From Clostridia bacterium (GTDB lineage Bacteria > Bacillota > Clostridia > Oscillospirales > CAG-272), in the NCBI GenBank assembly GCA_017472285.1, contig JAFUQQ010000030.1, forward strand, positions 54,730-118,729: 64,000 bases of DNA, read 5' to 3'. Every line of letters begins with the position of its first letter. The stretch's first letter is position 1. Shown here piece by piece: positions 1 through 7,485 of the stretch. Under the pieces are notes generated by a model. The model did no database searches, had not been told where the DNA came from, and saw only the letters and a program-made list of their open reading frames with translations. The position numbers and the translations under genes were made by a program.

Positions 1-468
1 GTTCATCAACCGATCGTCTTTTATTGCGCATATTTCAGCGCCGCCCCCGGTGGATTTGACGGTTCGATTGCATCCAAAGGCAAAGCAAGAGTTGCAAAAC
101 TGATCAATGACTTGAAAGCCAAAGATAAAAAAGAGCGTACGCAAAAGGATGATGATACCATTGCTGCAATGCAGATCGCGTTGGAATGTTTGGGACGAGG
201 ATATCGTTTTCTGCCTGTTGATCTTTATAAATCTGATGCAAGAATGTTTCTTCCCGAAAACAATGCGATCCGTTTGCCATTCGGTAGTTTGCCCGGACTC
301 GGAGAAGCTGCAGCATTGAAGCTTCAGGAAGCAAGGGCAGACGGAGAATATTTCTCTGTTGAAGACTTGAAACAACGTACGGGAATCTCCAAAGCCGTCA
401 TTGAAATTCTGACGGAAGGCGGTGTTTTAGACGGATTATCCGAAACCAATCAGCTCAGACTTTTTTGA
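1..468 (+). CDS. polC: DNA polymerase III alpha subunit, PolC type (C-terminal fragment)
   Basis: The reading frame is open from base 1 and ends at TGA 466-468, so only about the last 155 residues are present. The end resembles the PolC C-terminus: a helix-hairpin-helix-like stretch (FGSLPGLGEAAALKLQEA) followed by a terminal NQLRLF, close to the beta-clamp-binding NQLxLF tail typical of the family. PolC is the main replicative polymerase of low-GC Gram-positive bacteria. The catalytic and exonuclease domains lie upstream of the window, so the assignment rests on the tail and on the Firmicutes context. Confidence 0.8.
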   Translation, partial: VHQPIVFYCAYFSAAPGGFDGSIASKGKARVAKLINDLKAKDKKERTQKDDDTIAAMQIALECLGRGYRFLPVDLYKSDARMFLPENNAIRLPFGSLPGLGEAAALKLQEARADGEYFSVEDLKQRTGISKAVIEILTEGGVLDGLSETNQLRLF

Positions 469-526
469 TCTTTTTAAATTTTATACAAAAATGTATTATA
501 AATATCAAAAAAATTGTAAAAAAGTA

Positions 527-555
527 TTGAAAAACGGCGAAAATAATGGTATACT
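527..555 (+). promoter_or_regulatory. Sigma-A promoter of hup
   Basis: TTGAAA at 527-532 and TATACT at 550-555 are separated by 17 bp. They lie about 50 bp before the HU start, which has the ribosome-binding sequence AAAGAAAGGG. Confidence 0.7.
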
Positions 556-604
556 ATTGTAACCGAAAAAATCAAATTATAATGCAAAGAAAGGGTTTTT
601 ATAT

Positions 605-880
605 ATGAATAAGACACAACTTATCGATTCTATCGTTTTGAAAACAGGTATCAAGAAAAAAGATGCGGAAGCTGTTTTGTCTGCCGCAATCGAATCTATT
701 GTGGAAGCACTTGAGGACGGCGAAAAGGTTCAGATCTCTGGACTCGGTTCTTTTGAAGTGAAAACCAGAGCAAAAAGACTTGGCAGAAATCCCAAAACAC
801 AGGAAACCATCACAATTCCTGCATCCAAATATCCTGCGTTCTCTGCAAGCAAGACACTCAAAGATTCCGTTAATAAATAA
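605..880 (+). CDS. hup: DNA-binding protein HU
   Basis: This 91-residue protein has the full HU/IHF fold length. The N-terminus MNKTQLIDSI, the core GSFEVKTRAKRLGRNPKTQE with the DNA-minor-groove arm, and the end FSASKTLKDSVN are all characteristic. HU is an abundant homodimeric nucleoid protein that bends and compacts DNA. It has its own promoter and is followed by a hairpin terminator, so it is probably made in excess of the downstream rqcP-divIC genes. No anomaly is seen. Confidence 0.95.
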   Translation: MNKTQLIDSIVLKTGIKKKDAEAVLSAAIESIVEALEDGEKVQISGLGSFEVKTRAKRLGRNPKTQETITIPASKYPAFSASKTLKDSVNK

Positions 881-904
881 ACATTTTCTATGCAATCAAA
901 GTAT

Positions 905-930
905 CGGCTGAATTTTTTCAGCCGTGCTTT
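905..930 (+). terminator. Hairpin terminator after hup
   Basis: CGGCTG (905-910) pairs with CAGCCG (919-924), followed by a T-rich stretch. It probably gives partial termination before rqcP. Confidence 0.6.
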
Positions 931-957
931 ATTATAATAATAAGGAAGGAAATTTTT

Positions 958-1200
958 ATGCGTTTAGATAAATATCTGAAAGTTTCCAGAATCATCAAAC
1001 GAAGAACTGTTGCCAATAATGCTTGCGATTCCGAGCATGTCAAAGTAAACGGTCGTGATGCAAAAGCATCTTATGATGTCAAAGTTGGTGATATCATCGA
1101 AGTTTCTTTCGGTGAACGCGTTTTAAAGATCCGCGTCAAGGATATCAAGGAACACACCTTAAAAAATGATGCTTCTGAACTTTATGAGGTTTTGAGTTAA
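958..1200 (+). CDS. rqcP: RqcP (YabO), S4-domain ribosome quality-control factor
   Basis: This 80-residue protein consists of one S4 RNA-binding domain. It starts MRLDKYLKVSRIIKRRT, almost the signature of Bacillus subtilis RqcP/YabO, and continues with VNGRDAKASYDVKVGDIIEV. In B. subtilis RqcP works with RqcH on stalled 50S subunits to add C-terminal alanine tails to incomplete chains. The AAGGAAGGA ribosome-binding site sits 8 bases upstream. Its place directly before yabP-yabQ-divIC is the conserved Firmicutes order, which strengthens the call. Confidence 0.93.
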   Translation: MRLDKYLKVSRIIKRRTVANNACDSEHVKVNGRDAKASYDVKVGDIIEVSFGERVLKIRVKDIKEHTLKNDASELYEVLS

Positions 1201-1210
1201 GCATATTTTT

Positions 1211-1259
1211 TCACCCTTTCGCATATAAGATACAATGATATTGATATGCGAAAGGGTGA
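1211..1259 (+). promoter_or_regulatory. Long inverted repeat covering the yabP ribosome-binding site
   Basis: TCACCCTTTCGCATAT (1211-1226) is the perfect reverse complement of ATATGCGAAAGGGTGA (1244-1259). This gives a 16-bp stem with a 17-nt loop. The right arm contains the AAAGGGTGA Shine-Dalgarno region of yabP. No T-tract follows on either strand, so translational sequestration or RNA processing is more likely than termination. Confidence 0.7.
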
Positions 1260-1264
1260 TCGTA

Positions 1265-1540
1265 TTGGATACAATAGAATCAAAATGTGCATCAATGATG
1301 CTTTGGGAAAGAAAAAAACTTCAGCTTTCGGGAATTGAAGATGTGATCAGTTTTGATGAACTCAGCGTTTATCTCGTAACGGATAACGGAAATTTACTCG
1401 TCGAGGGGACGGAATTACATATCACGACGCTTGATGTGGCTTCTGGAAACATGATCATCGAAGGTTTGATCCGTTCCATGATTTATAACGACAAAGAAAC
1501 AAAGAAAAAAGACGGTTTCTTTGCAAAAATGCTGAAATGA
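1265..1540 (+). CDS. yabP: YabP-family sporulation protein
   Basis: The protein shows the YabP pattern: W-E-R-K-K-L-Q-L-S-G-I-E-D-V-I-S-F-D, then GNLLVEGTELHITTLDVASGNMIIEG, ending FFAKMLK. In B. subtilis YabP is needed for a late sporulation step and is made under sigma-E with YabQ. I chose the TTG at 1265 because AAAGGGTGAT lies 5-6 bases upstream. An in-frame ATG at 1235 would lie inside the hairpin loop and lacks a ribosome-binding site. Length is then 91 residues, about the family norm. The stop overlaps the yabQ start by four bases (ATGA), indicating translational coupling. Confidence 0.85.
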   Translation: MDTIESKCASMMLWERKKLQLSGIEDVISFDELSVYLVTDNGNLLVEGTELHITTLDVASGNMIIEGLIRSMIYNDKETKKKDGFFAKMLK

Positions 1541-2055
1541 CGGAATTTTTTTATGATTCCTGTTCCTTGATCCTCCAATTTTTGATTCCCGGTGTGTTTT
1601 TAGGAATTGTGTACGATGTTTTTCGATTATCCAGAATCGCAAGAAACGATAAAACCTTTGATCCGAAAAACGCGATTCAAAAACGATTTTTCAGGAAAAC
1701 GGAATCGGATCCAAAAAAGAAAAAAAGACATTGTGGTGATACTGCGATTATATGGGTCGAAGACATCTTCTTTTTTTTGATCGTTGCCCTTACTGAAATC
1801 TTGATGTTATTTCAACTGAATGGTGGGGAGATCCGTATCTACTGTCTTCTCTTTTCTGCGATCGGATTTGTAATCTATCAGAAATCGATCGGCAATCTTC
1901 TGATATTTTTATCAAAAAGAATTATTTATTTCATCCGTCGGATCCTTTATATATTGGCGTGCGCTATATTAATACCATCTTTTTGGATCATACGGATATT
2001 AAAAAAATTGATTTCATTCATCAGAAAATCTCCGACTGTACCGCCGGAGATTTGA
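1537..2055 (+). CDS. yabQ: YabQ, sporulation membrane protein
   Basis: This 172-residue protein has several hydrophobic segments: about residues 7-30, a pair around 70-115, and 125-155. It begins with a short extracytoplasmic stretch and the family-like FLIPGVFLGIVYDVFRLSR. YabQ localises to the forespore membrane and is required for cortex formation in B. subtilis. The start overlaps the yabP stop. The region between the first and second membrane segments is lysine/arginine rich and likely cytoplasmic. Confidence 0.85.
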   Translation: MTEFFYDSCSLILQFLIPGVFLGIVYDVFRLSRIARNDKTFDPKNAIQKRFFRKTESDPKKKKRHCGDTAIIWVEDIFFFLIVALTEILMLFQLNGGEIRIYCLLFSAIGFVIYQKSIGNLLIFLSKRIIYFIRRILYILACAILIPSFWIIRILKKLISFIRKSPTVPPEI

Positions 2056-2074
2056 AGAAAGGACGTGGTTATTT

Positions 2075-2344
2075 TTGAAAAAAAAGACTCTGTTTTTCAA
2101 AATCGCTTTGATATGCGTTGCTTGTTTTGTTGTAATCTATATTATTTCTCTGCAAATACAACTTCGATCCTTGCAAAAAGAACGCGATTCCTTGAAAGAA
2201 ATCGTGGATGATTATCAGATGTCGATCGCTGAAATGGAACATGAATTGTTGCTTCCCAAAGAAGAATATATCGCAAAATATGCAAGGGAAGTGCTCGGAT
2301 ATCATAAACACAGCGACATTATTTTCAAAGAAAAAACAAATTGA
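2075..2344 (+). CDS. divIC: Septum formation initiator DivIC/FtsB-like protein
   Basis: This 89-residue bitopic protein has a basic N-terminus, one membrane segment (about residues 8-26), then a heptad coiled coil (LQIQLRSLQKERDSLKEIVDDYQ) and the end EYIAKYAREVLGYHK, matching the FtsB/DivIC motif EKxAREELGxxKPGE. It acts in the divisome with FtsL and DivIB. The start is TTG 2075, preceded by GAAAGGAC. It is the last gene of the hup-rqcP-yabPQ-divIC block. Confidence 0.9.
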   Translation: MKKKTLFFKIALICVACFVVIYIISLQIQLRSLQKERDSLKEIVDDYQMSIAEMEHELLLPKEEYIAKYAREVLGYHKHSDIIFKEKTN

Positions 2345-2365
2345 TCCAAGCGAGAGTTTATTCTC

Positions 2366-2394
2366 TTGACAATCAATCTATAATATATTATAAT
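2366..2394 (+). promoter_or_regulatory. Consensus sigma-A promoter
   Basis: TTGACA at 2366-2371, a 17-bp spacer and TATAAT at 2389-2394 form a perfect vegetative promoter for the small gene at 2433. Confidence 0.85.
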
Positions 2395-2432
2395 ATAAAT
2401 GTTAGATATATTTGGAAAGGAGCTTAAAAATT

Positions 2433-2729
2433 ATGAACGAAAAAATGCCTATCGAAGGCAAATATTTAATGTATAAAGGAAAACCTCTCCTCAGAGAAAA
2501 AAATTGGATCTGCTACGGTAATATGACAGATAAATATTATTTATCTATGCTTATTATCAATAACAAAACGGTCAATGGCAAAGAGGTTCCGAATAGCATT
2601 CTGGTTCAGATTTTGACAACAGGAACAGACACAAAAATATACAAACAAATTACCAAGGTCGGTTTGGCTGATGCCCTTGACATCGGTACGATTTGGTTGG
2701 AAAGAGCGCTTTCCGATTCTGCCACATAA
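2433..2729 (+). CDS. Conserved small clostridial protein of unknown function
   Basis: This 98-residue soluble protein starts at ATG 2433 with GGAAAGGAGC eight bases upstream; an earlier in-frame ATG at 2412 has no ribosome-binding site. It begins MNEKMPIEGKYLMYKGKPLLRE and ends with IWLERAL. I recall similar short proteins being widespread in Clostridia but know of no assigned function. No cysteines, membrane segment or catalytic motif suggests a reaction. It has a perfect promoter and its own terminator, so it is a monocistronic and probably strongly expressed gene. Confidence 0.75.
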   Translation: MNEKMPIEGKYLMYKGKPLLREKNWICYGNMTDKYYLSMLIINNKTVNGKEVPNSILVQILTTGTDTKIYKQITKVGLADALDIGTIWLERALSDSAT

Positions 2730-2737
2730 TGATATTC

Positions 2738-2768
2738 AGTCAGACGGATACGTTCGTCTGACTTTTTC
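2738..2768 (+). terminator. Rho-independent terminator
   Basis: AGTCAGACG (2738-2746) pairs with CGTCTGACT (2755-2763), followed by TTTTTCTTTT. Confidence 0.85.
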
Positions 2769-2798
2769 TTTTAAAGGATATTAAAAGGAGGAAATGAT

Positions 2799-4625
2799 AT
2801 GCCAAAAATTTTTGAACATACCGCAGATCAATATGCGAAGCACGTGGTTTCTCTTGACGATTTCCGTCTTTTCTCGGACATGGAAAATCCATCTTTTGCA
2901 GAAGAAACCAAACAAACGATTCTCAGATTTGCGGAAGAATATCTGAATCAGGAATATAAGCCGATTCTTGCACATTCTTATATGCGTTTTGAAAAGAACG
3001 GAAACCGTTCGATCTATGAAGGAGAATGCTCCGAGCGCAGACAGATGGTCTGGTATCTATTTCTGGGAGAATATCTTGAACGTAAAGGCAGGTTTCTTGA
3101 AAAACTGATCGATGGTATTTGGTTGATTCTGGACGAATGTTCGTGGGTATATCCTGCACATACGAAGATCCGTATCGAATATACACCGAAGCTTCCTTTG
3201 TATTACAAAAATGAAGTTGACGTTGTCGATCTGTTTTCTGCTGAAACGGGCGCAATGCTTTCTTTTATCTGCTATCTCGGAAAAGATATTCTGGATGCCG
3301 TCACACCGATCATCCGTGACCGTATCTTATATGAAGTGCGGCGCAGAGTATTGTTGCCATATCTCAATTACAGTGATTTCTGGTGGATGGGTTATGTGAG
3401 AAGAAATATCAATAACTGGTGTCCATGGATTACGTCTAACGTATTGACAGCCTGTGCACTTTGTGAACCGGATATGCAGAAACGTAAAGATATTACGAGA
3501 AAATGCATGGAAGTTATCGACCATTTCACTTTGATTTATCATGATGATGGCGGTTGTGATGAAGGTCCGAATTATTGGACAGTTGCGGGTGCATCTTATT
3601 TTGACTGTCTTGAGCTTCTGTATGATATCACCGGCGGATACGCTAATGTTTTCGATGATCCCTTTATCCGTAGCATGGGGGAATATATCGCAAAGGTGTG
3701 TGTCAATATTGACGAGAATTATTATATCAATTTTGCAGATGCGGGACCGCGCGTGGGAATCCATCGAAATTTAGTAACACGATTTGGTCGAAGAACAAAA
3801 TCTGCAATGCTTGAAAACTTTGGCCTATGTTGTCCAACTCCGAATCCATCAATGCCAATGAAATGGTATTTGTACCGTTCCTTAAAAAACAATTGTGAAA
3901 TCTTGCCGCCAAGAACAGAAGGTACATACGTATATCCCAAAAAGGCATGGTTCGGCGGAATAGAGATTATGGTCGCAAGAGAAGCTGAAGACACATCAGG
4001 GCTCTTTTTCGCAATGAAAGGCGGACATAACAAAGAAAGTCATAATCATAACGATGTTGGGCATTTTGTCATATATGAAAACGGTCAGCCTCTAATCATT
4101 GATATCGGTGTCGGAACCTATTGTGCAGATACCTTTAATGAAAACCGATATAAGATATTCACGATGCGTTCTTCTTATCATAATCTTCCGATGTTCAATG
4201 ATGTGGAACAACGAAATGGTTTTGAATTCCGTTCCGATGACGTTGTTTATGATGAAGAATATAACCGTTTGACACTGAATCTAAAAAAGGCTTATCCTGC
4301 AGAAAGCGGTCTTTGTAAGTTTATCCGTTCAGGTGAGTTGAACGATGGTGTGGTTCATATCATTGATGATGTGGAGCTGAATAAATCGGGCAAAATAGAT
4401 TTTCATTTGATGACGGCCGATGAGCCGACGATCACAGGGAACAATACAATCCGTCTTTCGACAGGAAGAACTGTCACATTTGATGGACGCTTGAGTGCAA
4501 CCGTTGACAAAATTCAATTGGAAGATCCGGCGATCATCAGAAGCTGGGGACGCGATTGTTTGTATCGCATTTCTTTGAGGAATGAAAACATCAGAGAAGG
4601 TATTTTCAAAATGACAATTCAATAA
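2799..4625 (+). CDS. Heparinase II/III-family protein (polysaccharide lyase-like)
   Basis: This 608-residue protein has an N-terminal alpha/alpha-toroid half and a C-terminal beta-sandwich half, as in the heparinase II/III family. The hallmark is at about residues 405-420: KGGHNKESHNHNDVGHFVI, followed by PLIIDIGVGTY. In this family the clustered histidines and the tyrosine serve catalysis and metal binding. There is no signal peptide, so it would act on imported oligosaccharides in the cytoplasm. Substrate (uronic-acid-containing glycan) cannot be read from sequence. AAAAGGAGG lies 7 bases before ATG 2799. It stands alone between two terminators. Confidence 0.85.
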   Translation: MPKIFEHTADQYAKHVVSLDDFRLFSDMENPSFAEETKQTILRFAEEYLNQEYKPILAHSYMRFEKNGNRSIYEGECSERRQMVWYLFLGEYLERKGRFLEKLIDGIWLILDECSWVYPAHTKIRIEYTPKLPLYYKNEVDVVDLFSAETGAMLSFICYLGKDILDAVTPIIRDRILYEVRRRVLLPYLNYSDFWWMGYVRRNINNWCPWITSNVLTACALCEPDMQKRKDITRKCMEVIDHFTLIYHDDGGCDEGPNYWTVAGASYFDCLELLYDITGGYANVFDDPFIRSMGEYIAKVCVNIDENYYINFADAGPRVGIHRNLVTRFGRRTKSAMLENFGLCCPTPNPSMPMKWYLYRSLKNNCEILPPRTEGTYVYPKKAWFGGIEIMVAREAEDTSGLFFAMKGGHNKESHNHNDVGHFVIYENGQPLIIDIGVGTYCADTFNENRYKIFTMRSSYHNLPMFNDVEQRNGFEFRSDDVVYDEEYNRLTLNLKKAYPAESGLCKFIRSGELNDGVVHIIDDVELNKSGKIDFHLMTADEPTITGNNTIRLSTGRTVTFDGRLSATVDKIQLEDPAIIRSWGRDCLYRISLRNENIREGIFKMTIQ

Positions 4626-4630
4626 GCAAA

Positions 4631-4668
4631 AATGCATCCACCGATAAAACGGTGGATGCATTTTTTGT
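4631..4668. terminator. Strong bidirectional-looking terminator
   Basis: AATGCATCCACCG (4631-4643) pairs with CGGTGGATGCATT (4650-4662), with a four-base-plus loop and T-tract on the plus strand and an A/T tract on the other side. Confidence 0.85.
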
Positions 4669-4694
4669 TTTTTCAATGAAATGCTCTTTATTTT

Positions 4695-4797
4695 TGTAAA
4701 TTTGGAGTATACTCTAACTTTACACATCGAGTGATACATAATGTTGTAAATTTAGAGTTGTTTTTAAAATTATTTTGCGTTTTGTAAATAAACTCTT
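4695..4797 (+). promoter_or_regulatory. Putative res/operator region of the serine recombinase
   Basis: TGTAAATTTGGAGTA (4695-4709) is followed directly by its imperfect inverted partner (4710-4724, 13 of 15 positions), giving a 30-bp palindrome with a central TA. A third half-site, TGTAAATTTAGAGTT, lies at 4745-4759 in direct orientation. A weaker TGTAAATA match is at 4783-4797. This resembles the crossover plus accessory half-site layout of small serine resolvases, or a multi-site operator. Confidence 0.5.
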
Positions 4798-4824
4798 GAA
4801 TTTATTTTTGCAATATGATATAAT
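4796..4824 (+). promoter_or_regulatory. Sigma-A promoter of the recombinase gene
   Basis: TTGAAT (4796-4801), a 17-bp spacer and TATAAT (4819-4824) lie just before the gene. The -35 touches the last half-site of the repeat region, which would allow autorepression. Confidence 0.75.
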
Positions 4825-4865
4825 ATATCTGAAAAAACAATTTTTTTATAAAGGAATCGACAAAA

Positions 4866-5429
4866 ATGAAAATTGCTTATGTAAGGGTCAGTACAGCCGA
4901 ACAAAATGAAGCACGTCAGATAGAAGCTCTTGAAAAACACGGGATTGAAAAGTGGTTCACAGAGAAAGTATCCGCAAAAGATACGAACCGCCCTAAACTG
5001 CAAGAGGTATTGAATTTTGTTAGAGAAGGAGATACCATCTATATTCATGATTTTTCAAGACTTGCCAGAAGCACAAAAGACCTTCTGGAAATCGTTGAGA
5101 TTTTGAACGATAAAAAAGTTCATCTTGTCAGCAACAAAGAAAATATTGATACCAGCACACCAACAGGAAAATTGATGTTAACGATGATCGGCGCGATCGC
5201 AGAATTTGAAAGACAAAATCTTTTGGAAAGACAACGCGAGGGAATTGAGATCGCAAAACGTGAACACAAATTCAAAGGGAGAAAACCTGTCCACATTGAT
5301 GAATTTCTTTTTGAACAACTTCTTCAGGAATATCAGAACCGAAAAATCAACAAAGTCAAATTTGCGGAAAAACTTGGTGTGAGCCGACCAACATTGGATA
5401 AGCTTCTCGCCTCACAAGACAAAAATTAA
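4866..5429 (+). CDS. Small serine recombinase (resolvase/invertase family)
   Basis: This 187-residue protein has the resolvase catalytic domain. It starts MKIAYVRVSTAEQNEARQ, with the nucleophilic serine in the YVRVST motif. It continues through IHDFSRLARSTKDLLEI and the long E-helix LMLTMIGAIAEFERQNLLERQREGI, and ends in a short helix-turn-helix (VKFAEKLGVSRPTLDKLL). Length matches the Tn3-resolvase/Hin class rather than large integrases. No transposase or invertible segment is visible next to it, so it may be a solitary chromosomal or plasmid-derived resolvase. The upstream palindrome and half-sites are the likely binding region. Confidence 0.92.
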   Translation: MKIAYVRVSTAEQNEARQIEALEKHGIEKWFTEKVSAKDTNRPKLQEVLNFVREGDTIYIHDFSRLARSTKDLLEIVEILNDKKVHLVSNKENIDTSTPTGKLMLTMIGAIAEFERQNLLERQREGIEIAKREHKFKGRKPVHIDEFLFEQLLQEYQNRKINKVKFAEKLGVSRPTLDKLLASQDKN

Positions 5430-5447
5430 GAAAGAAGAAATTTTGAA

Positions 5448-5480
5448 AATCCGTTAGCAGAAATGCAACGGATTTTTTTA
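5448..5480 (+). terminator. Terminator after the recombinase
   Basis: AATCCGTT (5448-5455) pairs with AACGGATT (5467-5474), followed by a run of seven T. Confidence 0.8.
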
Positions 5481-5705
5481 TGACGAACAATAAAATAAAG
5501 GGAAGAGCATGAAGCAAACTGTTTCTGAAAATGAGTGATTTTTATAAGTGAAAAAAGACCTGATTTTTTGAGCAAAATGAAGGTGTTTATTTTTCGCTTA
5601 TTTTTGTATATAAGAGGACTTTTTATACCAATTATACAAAATTAATATTTTATATAATTGAGGGAAGCTAAAATTAAGAAATTTTAAAAAAATACGTAAA
5701 TATGC
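5481..5705. other. AT-rich intergenic stretch without a recognised gene
   Basis: Between the recombinase terminator and the hairpin of the next operon I see only AT-rich sequence and a few very short open frames without convincing ribosome-binding sites. Confidence 0.6.
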
Positions 5706-5770
5706 AAAAAATCAAATAGAAATCGTTCAAACGATATTCTCATCGTTTTTGTGATTTCTATTTGATTTTT
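5706..5770 (-). terminator. Large composite hairpin ending the minus-strand operon
   Basis: AAATCAAATAGAAATC pairs with GATTTCTATTTGATTT, and an inner AAACGAT/ATCGTTT arm continues the stem. A/T tracts flank both ends. It lies directly after the stop of the flippase gene. Confidence 0.8.
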
Positions 5771-5781
5771 CGTTGGTTTTA

Positions 5782-7449
5782 TCATTTTACGAACTGAATC
5801 TTTTTCAGAACGGCATAAATCTTTTGTCCTTTCGGCAACATCATGATATCACTTTTCTCAAACGTCTTCAAGATAAACAGCAAAATGCAATAAATGAAGA
5901 TTGTCATAAGGATTGCGAGGATCGTTGCAATCGAAGGATGAGCGAAACTTGCAATTAATTTGTATACAGTAATTGTACCGATAGATGCGATCAAGGATGC
6001 CATCAGTGCTTTCAGAAGATTTTTAAAGAATACGGAACGGATACCTACATAACGGATAATGAAATAGAAATTGATCGAAGCCATGGTGAAATAACCTGCG
6101 ACTGTTGCGATCGGTGCGCCATAAATACCAATGGAAGGATGTCTGATCAGAATCAGATTCAAAATCAATTTTACCAGAACGCCGCTATACATGGATATGA
6201 TCGTTTTTTTCTGTAATGCGTGTGATTGCAAGATAGATGTAGAAATCGTTAACATCGCCGTGAAGAAAACACCGATCGATAAGATCGATAACAACGGAGC
6301 GGCCATTGCGACGGAATCCGCATCTTTAAAAAGCAACCCAAGAATCTGCGCTGACAAAACAGACATACCGATTGCACACGGGATAGAAATAATCGCGGCA
6401 AATTTTAAACAGGAATGCATGATCTTGACAGACGATTCTTGATATGCTTTTCTTTCCTCAGCATCTTTTGCATTTTTCATGGATGTCAAAGATGCCGTCA
6501 ATGTCGGTGTTAAAGAAGATGCGATCGGTTGAATGAATGCGGAAGGCAAGTGCGCCATCGTAACAGCCAACGTACTGTAATTTCCGTAAGCGATCTCTGC
6601 CATTTCTTTTGTTGTAAAACTTTTCATGGCGTTGATGATAGAAAATGCATCGATAATACCCGTCAGATTCAAAGCAACAGAACTGAGTGTGATCGGCAAA
6701 GCAATCGAGAACATTTTCTTGAAGATCTCTGTTTTTGTACTGATCTTCGCGTCATCGCCGATTACAGCAATGACGGCGCAATTCTGATTTTTGTCATGGT
6801 TATGCAAAAATTTTGCGATGAAGAGAAAAAGCATTCCCATAGCAACGCCGATCGTTATACCCGTGATGGCATAAGCAGCAGCAACTTCAATACTCTCTCC
6901 ACGTCTGATCGCATAATAAGCAAGCACGATACCGATCGTAAATTTGCTGACAGCTTCCGTGACCTCACTGATAGCTGTCGGAACCATATTCCGATGCCCT
7001 TGAAAATATCCGCGGATCGCACTTGACATACATATGAAAAATAGAGTCGGTGCAATTGCCATGATGCAAAGATAGGCATCATCACTTCCCGTCATCCGTG
7101 CGAGCTGTTTTGAAAAGATCATCATGACCAATGCGCCGAGCAATCCCATCGTAAAGAAAACAGACATCGCAACACGGAATATGCGTTCGACCTGTTTTCT
7201 GTGAACGGAATTTTTCGGAGTACCGGAAATCATGATCGTAAGCGCGGCGGGCATACCTGCCGTCGCAACTAAATATAAAGTTGTAAAAATACTGTATGCG
7301 ATATTGAAATATCCCATACCTTTGTCGCCGAGGACTTCTTGTAAAGGGACTTTACATAGAAGTCCCAATAATTTGACGACTAAATTGGAGGCGGTTAATA
7401 CAATGACCCCGGATATCAATCTCGGACTTGATGACCTGTTTTTTTGCAA
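5782..7449 (-). CDS. SpoVB/MurJ-like MOP-superfamily flippase
   Basis: This 555-residue polytopic protein has about 14 hydrophobic segments. The N-terminus (SGVIVLTASNLVVKLLGLLCKVPLQEVLGDKGMGYFNIAYSI) matches the polysaccharide-transporter/SpoVB group of the MOP superfamily. These proteins flip undecaprenyl- or lipid-linked sugar precursors; SpoVB acts in spore cortex synthesis. The start is TTG 7449 with AGGTG upstream. Whether this copy serves cortex, cell wall or another glycan cannot be decided; the spore-forming context favours a SpoVB-type role. It is the last gene of the long run that begins at cdaA. Confidence 0.85.
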   Translation of the reverse strand: MQKNRSSSPRLISGVIVLTASNLVVKLLGLLCKVPLQEVLGDKGMGYFNIAYSIFTTLYLVATAGMPAALTIMISGTPKNSVHRKQVERIFRVAMSVFFTMGLLGALVMMIFSKQLARMTGSDDAYLCIMAIAPTLFFICMSSAIRGYFQGHRNMVPTAISEVTEAVSKFTIGIVLAYYAIRRGESIEVAAAYAITGITIGVAMGMLFLFIAKFLHNHDKNQNCAVIAVIGDDAKISTKTEIFKKMFSIALPITLSSVALNLTGIIDAFSIINAMKSFTTKEMAEIAYGNYSTLAVTMAHLPSAFIQPIASSLTPTLTASLTSMKNAKDAEERKAYQESSVKIMHSCLKFAAIISIPCAIGMSVLSAQILGLLFKDADSVAMAAPLLSILSIGVFFTAMLTISTSILQSHALQKKTIISMYSGVLVKLILNLILIRHPSIGIYGAPIATVAGYFTMASINFYFIIRYVGIRSVFFKNLLKALMASLIASIGTITVYKLIASFAHPSIATILAILMTIFIYCILLFILKTFEKSDIMMLPKGQKIYAVLKKIQFVK

Positions 7450-7485
7450 ATTGATACACCTACGCTTTTTGTTTTTAAAAATTCA

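Noticed and set aside
1201..1236. Sigma-E promoter for yabP (GCATATT at 1201-1207 with GATACAAT at 1229-1236)
   Set aside because: The elements are reasonable but 21 bp apart, much longer than the usual spacing. I keep only the -10-like sequence as a hint.
2799..4625. Short antisense frames inside the heparinase-like gene (for example 3327-3764)
   Set aside because: No start signals and no recognisable domains; typical shadows of a long real gene.
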